A stretch of 6,174 nucleotides of DNA from an uncultured Collinsella sp. (lineage in GTDB: Bacteria; Actinomycetota; Coriobacteriia; Coriobacteriales; Coriobacteriaceae), in the NCBI GenBank assembly GCA_900552145.1, contig URYW01000098.1:1-6174 (forward strand), written 5' to 3'. A program made the position numbers and the translations under genes. Below, in pieces: positions 4,240 through 6,174 of the stretch. Under the pieces are notes generated by a model. The model made no database searches. It saw nothing but the letters and a program-made list of their open reading frames with translations, and was not told the DNA's origin. Within the stretch, counting starts at the first letter, position 1, and the number at the start of each line of letters is the position of its first letter.

Positions 4240-6174
4240 CTAGAAGTTGGCGTCGTTGAGTTGTTCGCTCTCGAGGCCGTCGAGCTGTTGTTGTTCGGGT
4301 GTATCGGTGACGCTCTCGAGCAACTCGGTGGGATCGACGTTCATGTCCCTACCGGCTTCGTTGCCGTTGACCAGGTCGTCCGAGAAGATATCGACTTCCA
4401 TTTCCTCGGCCTCTTCGATCTGAACCTCGAGCGGCACCTGGGTGCGCACGAGCTTAACGGCCGGGCGCATGCGGGCAAACAGCGGTACGTACTCAATGAT
4501 GATGGCCGAGTTCTCGAGACCATACCAGCGTGCCGGGCTTCCGCAGGCGCGGCGGACGGCGTACTTGATGGCCATGACGCGGTGGTCATTGCGGTTGATG
4601 TCCGTTTCGGGGGCGAGCATCTTGCGCAGCATGCAAAAACGGAAGTCGCCCACGTTGCCGCGTGTCTCGTAGATGGAATAGGTGTGGTGCTGCGGCGGTA
4701 ACTCGCCCGATGCCATCAGGTCTCCAACAATCTGGCGCAGGTAGGCGTTGATGCGCTGGTTGACCTTAAAGCCCAGGTCCAGGCGCACGCGGAACAAAAA
4801 ATCCGTGCCAAAGGTCTCGACGGAATACTCGTGCGTATAGGGCTCATCGGTAACGTGCACGTTGATGAACCAGTATGCCTTGGCGCGCTTGGGATGTTTG
4901 TCCAAGATGGAATAGAGCACGTCGCGGTCGAGCGTGAGCGGGTCGGGGCTGTTGGTGAGGAACACCAGATTGTCGGCGAGCACGGGGTAGGTCTCGTCGT
5001 TGCGCAGGCGGTTGAGCTGATCGATGTACTTGGAGACGGGCAGCAGGATCGTTTGCGTGTGCTCGATGGCGGTACCGCGACGCCACACGTACATAAGGCC
5101 AAACAGCAGCGAGGCCAAGAAGATCATCACATAGCCGCCGTCAAAGAACATAGTGAGGCACGAGGCAAAGAAGCAGAGCTCGATGGCGCCAAAAAGCAGG
5201 GCGAAGACGCAGGCGCCCAGTCTGTGCTTGAGAATGCCGGCGATATAGCTCGTCAAAAGCGTCGTGGTCATAAGCATGGTCACGGTAATGGCGAGGCCAT
5301 AGGCGCTCTCCATGCGCTCGGAGTTTTGGAACAGCAGCACGATGAAGATGCAGCCGACCCACATGATGTTGTTGACGAGTGGAATATAAAGCTGGCCCTT
5401 GGTGTCGCTGGGGTAGTGGATGCGCAGGTGCGGCATAAGGTTGAGGCGCGTTGCTTCCGAAACCAACGAGAACGAGCCGGTAATGAGCGCCTGCGAGGCG
5501 ATGATGGCCGCCACGGCCGAAAGCACGATGGCAAAGGGGCGCAGGGGCTCGGGAAGCATCATATAGAACGGGTTGACGATATCCATCGCGAGCATCTGGG
5601 GATTGGAATTGTTGGCGAGCAGCCAAGCGCCTTGACCCAGATAGTTGAGGATAAGGGCCGCCTTAACAAATGGCCAGGATGCATAGATGTTTGCCTTGCC
5701 CACATGACCCATATCCGAGTAGAGGGCCTCGGCGCCGGTCGTCGACAGAAAGACGAAGCCGAGCACCATAATGCCCGAGTGGTTGATGGGCGAGAACAGG
5801 AACATGATGCCGCGGATGGGGTTGAGCGCGCGCAGGATGGACAGGTTGCCGAGCATGTTGAACAGGCCGGCGCCTGCCAGGAACAGGAACCACAGCGTCA
5901 TGAGCGGGCCGAACAGCTTGCCGATCGACGAGGTGCCGGCGCGCTGCATGGCAAACAGGCCGCAGATAATGATGATGGTAATAATGATGACGTTGGTTTG
6001 CCCGTCACCCAATAGCGCGTGGCCCCACTCGATGGTGCGCAGACCCTCGATGGCCGTGGTAACCGTGACAGCGGGGGTGAGGATGCCGTCGGCGAGCAGC
6101 GCCGCGCCGCCAATCATGGCGGGGAGAATCAGCCACGGCGCCACCTTACGCACTAGACTGAACAGGGCGAAGTT
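4240..6174 (-). CDS. kup: Kup-family potassium uptake transporter, 5' end outside window
   Basis: These 644 residues are the C-terminal part of a KUP/HAK/KT-family protein that imports K+ with protons across the cytoplasmic membrane. The frame stays open to the window edge, so the N-terminus is missing. By comparison with E. coli Kup, roughly the first 100 residues (about two helices) are absent. Conserved segments are GGAALLADGILTPAVTV (fragment residues 22-38), GTSSIGKLFGP (80-90), TGAEALYSDMGHVG (146-159) and IIASQALITGSFSLVSEA (224-241). About ten hydrophobic segments are visible up to residue ~365, followed by a ~280-residue soluble cytoplasmic domain. The last ~65 residues are strongly acidic and low in complexity, an extension beyond the usual E. 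coli-type tail. The GTG at 6151-6153 is an internal Val codon, not the start. The gene converges on the bile salt hydrolase gene. No regulatory region is visible because the promoter is off-window. Confidence 0.93.
   Translation of the reverse strand, partial: NFALFSLVRKVAPWLILPAMIGGAALLADGILTPAVTVTTAIEGLRTIEWGHALLGDGQTNVIIITIIIICGLFAMQRAGTSSIGKLFGPLMTLWFLFLAGAGLFNMLGNLSILRALNPIRGIMFLFSPINHSGIMVLGFVFLSTTGAEALYSDMGHVGKANIYASWPFVKAALILNYLGQGAWLLANNSNPQMLAMDIVNPFYMMLPEPLRPFAIVLSAVAAIIASQALITGSFSLVSEATRLNLMPHLRIHYPSDTKGQLYIPLVNNIMWVGCIFIVLLFQNSERMESAYGLAITVTMLMTTTLLTSYIAGILKHRLGACVFALLFGAIELCFFASCLTMFFDGGYVMIFLASLLFGLMYVWRRGTAIEHTQTILLPVSKYIDQLNRLRNDETYPVLADNLVFLTNSPDPLTLDRDVLYSILDKHPKRAKAYWFINVHVTDEPYTHEYSVETFGTDFLFRVRLDLGFKVNQRINAYLRQIVGDLMASGELPPQHHTYSIYETRGNVGDFRFCMLRKMLAPETDINRNDHRVMAIKYAVRRACGSPARWYGLENSAIIIEYVPLFARMRPAVKLVRTQVPLEVQIEEAEEMEVDIFSDDLVNGNEAGRDMNVDPTELLESVTDTPEQQQLDGLESEQLNDANF

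Noticed and set aside
4831..6015. Plus-strand open frame of 394 codons opposite kup
   Set aside because: The His/Gln/Glu/Gly-rich translation is typical of an antisense shadow of a GC-rich membrane protein gene, and Kup is unambiguous on the other strand.

Overview
The window looks like two unrelated gut-bacterial sequences joined near position 1960-1983. The right part (about 1981-6174) reads like a Coriobacteriia genome, probably Collinsella-like. It has high GC, arginine mostly as CGC/CGT and proline often as CCG. Its gene content is an NCS2 purine permease, a peptide deformylase-family protein, a choloylglycine hydrolase and a Kup potassium transporter. The left part (about 1-1960) is also GC-rich but leans heavily on CGG for arginine and CCC for proline. 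It carries a compact cytoplasmic GH13 amylase and the tail of an RND efflux pump, which fits a high-GC gut Firmicute such as an Oscillospirales member. Both taxonomic assignments are inferences from protein style and codon habits, not from a search.

Layout: 102-1373 (+) is a GH13 alpha-amylase-family hydrolase. It is followed by a perfect 24-bp hairpin (1378-1429) placed as a bidirectional terminator against the convergent reading frame at 1429-2337 (-). That frame is an in-frame hybrid. Its first ~119 residues are the N-terminus of an NCS2/AzgA-type nucleobase permease, and its last ~180 residues are the C-terminal membrane half of an RND (HAE-1-like) efflux transporter. The switch falls within a roughly 21-nt stretch that encodes residues plausible in both families. 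The simplest explanation is a chimeric metagenomic assembly.

Divergent from the permease, 2531-2950 (+) encodes a small peptide deformylase-family protein whose HExxH motif reads HMIDH. Its stop codon lies in an imperfect inverted repeat of about 109 nt (2945-3053), followed by a clear intrinsic terminator (3096-3131). Next, 3195-4160 (+) is a choloylglycine hydrolase, probably a bile salt hydrolase, with the expected Cys2 nucleophile and other active-site residues. A GC-rich hairpin (4184-4219) separates it from the convergent kup gene (4240-6174, -), whose 5' end lies outside the window.

No defence, CRISPR, phage or other novel multi-gene system is visible. The genes are separately transcribed housekeeping or metabolic units. 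The observations most worth checking are the chimeric junction, the altered deformylase motif and the long inverted repeat. No gene-free stretch exceeds 300 bases.
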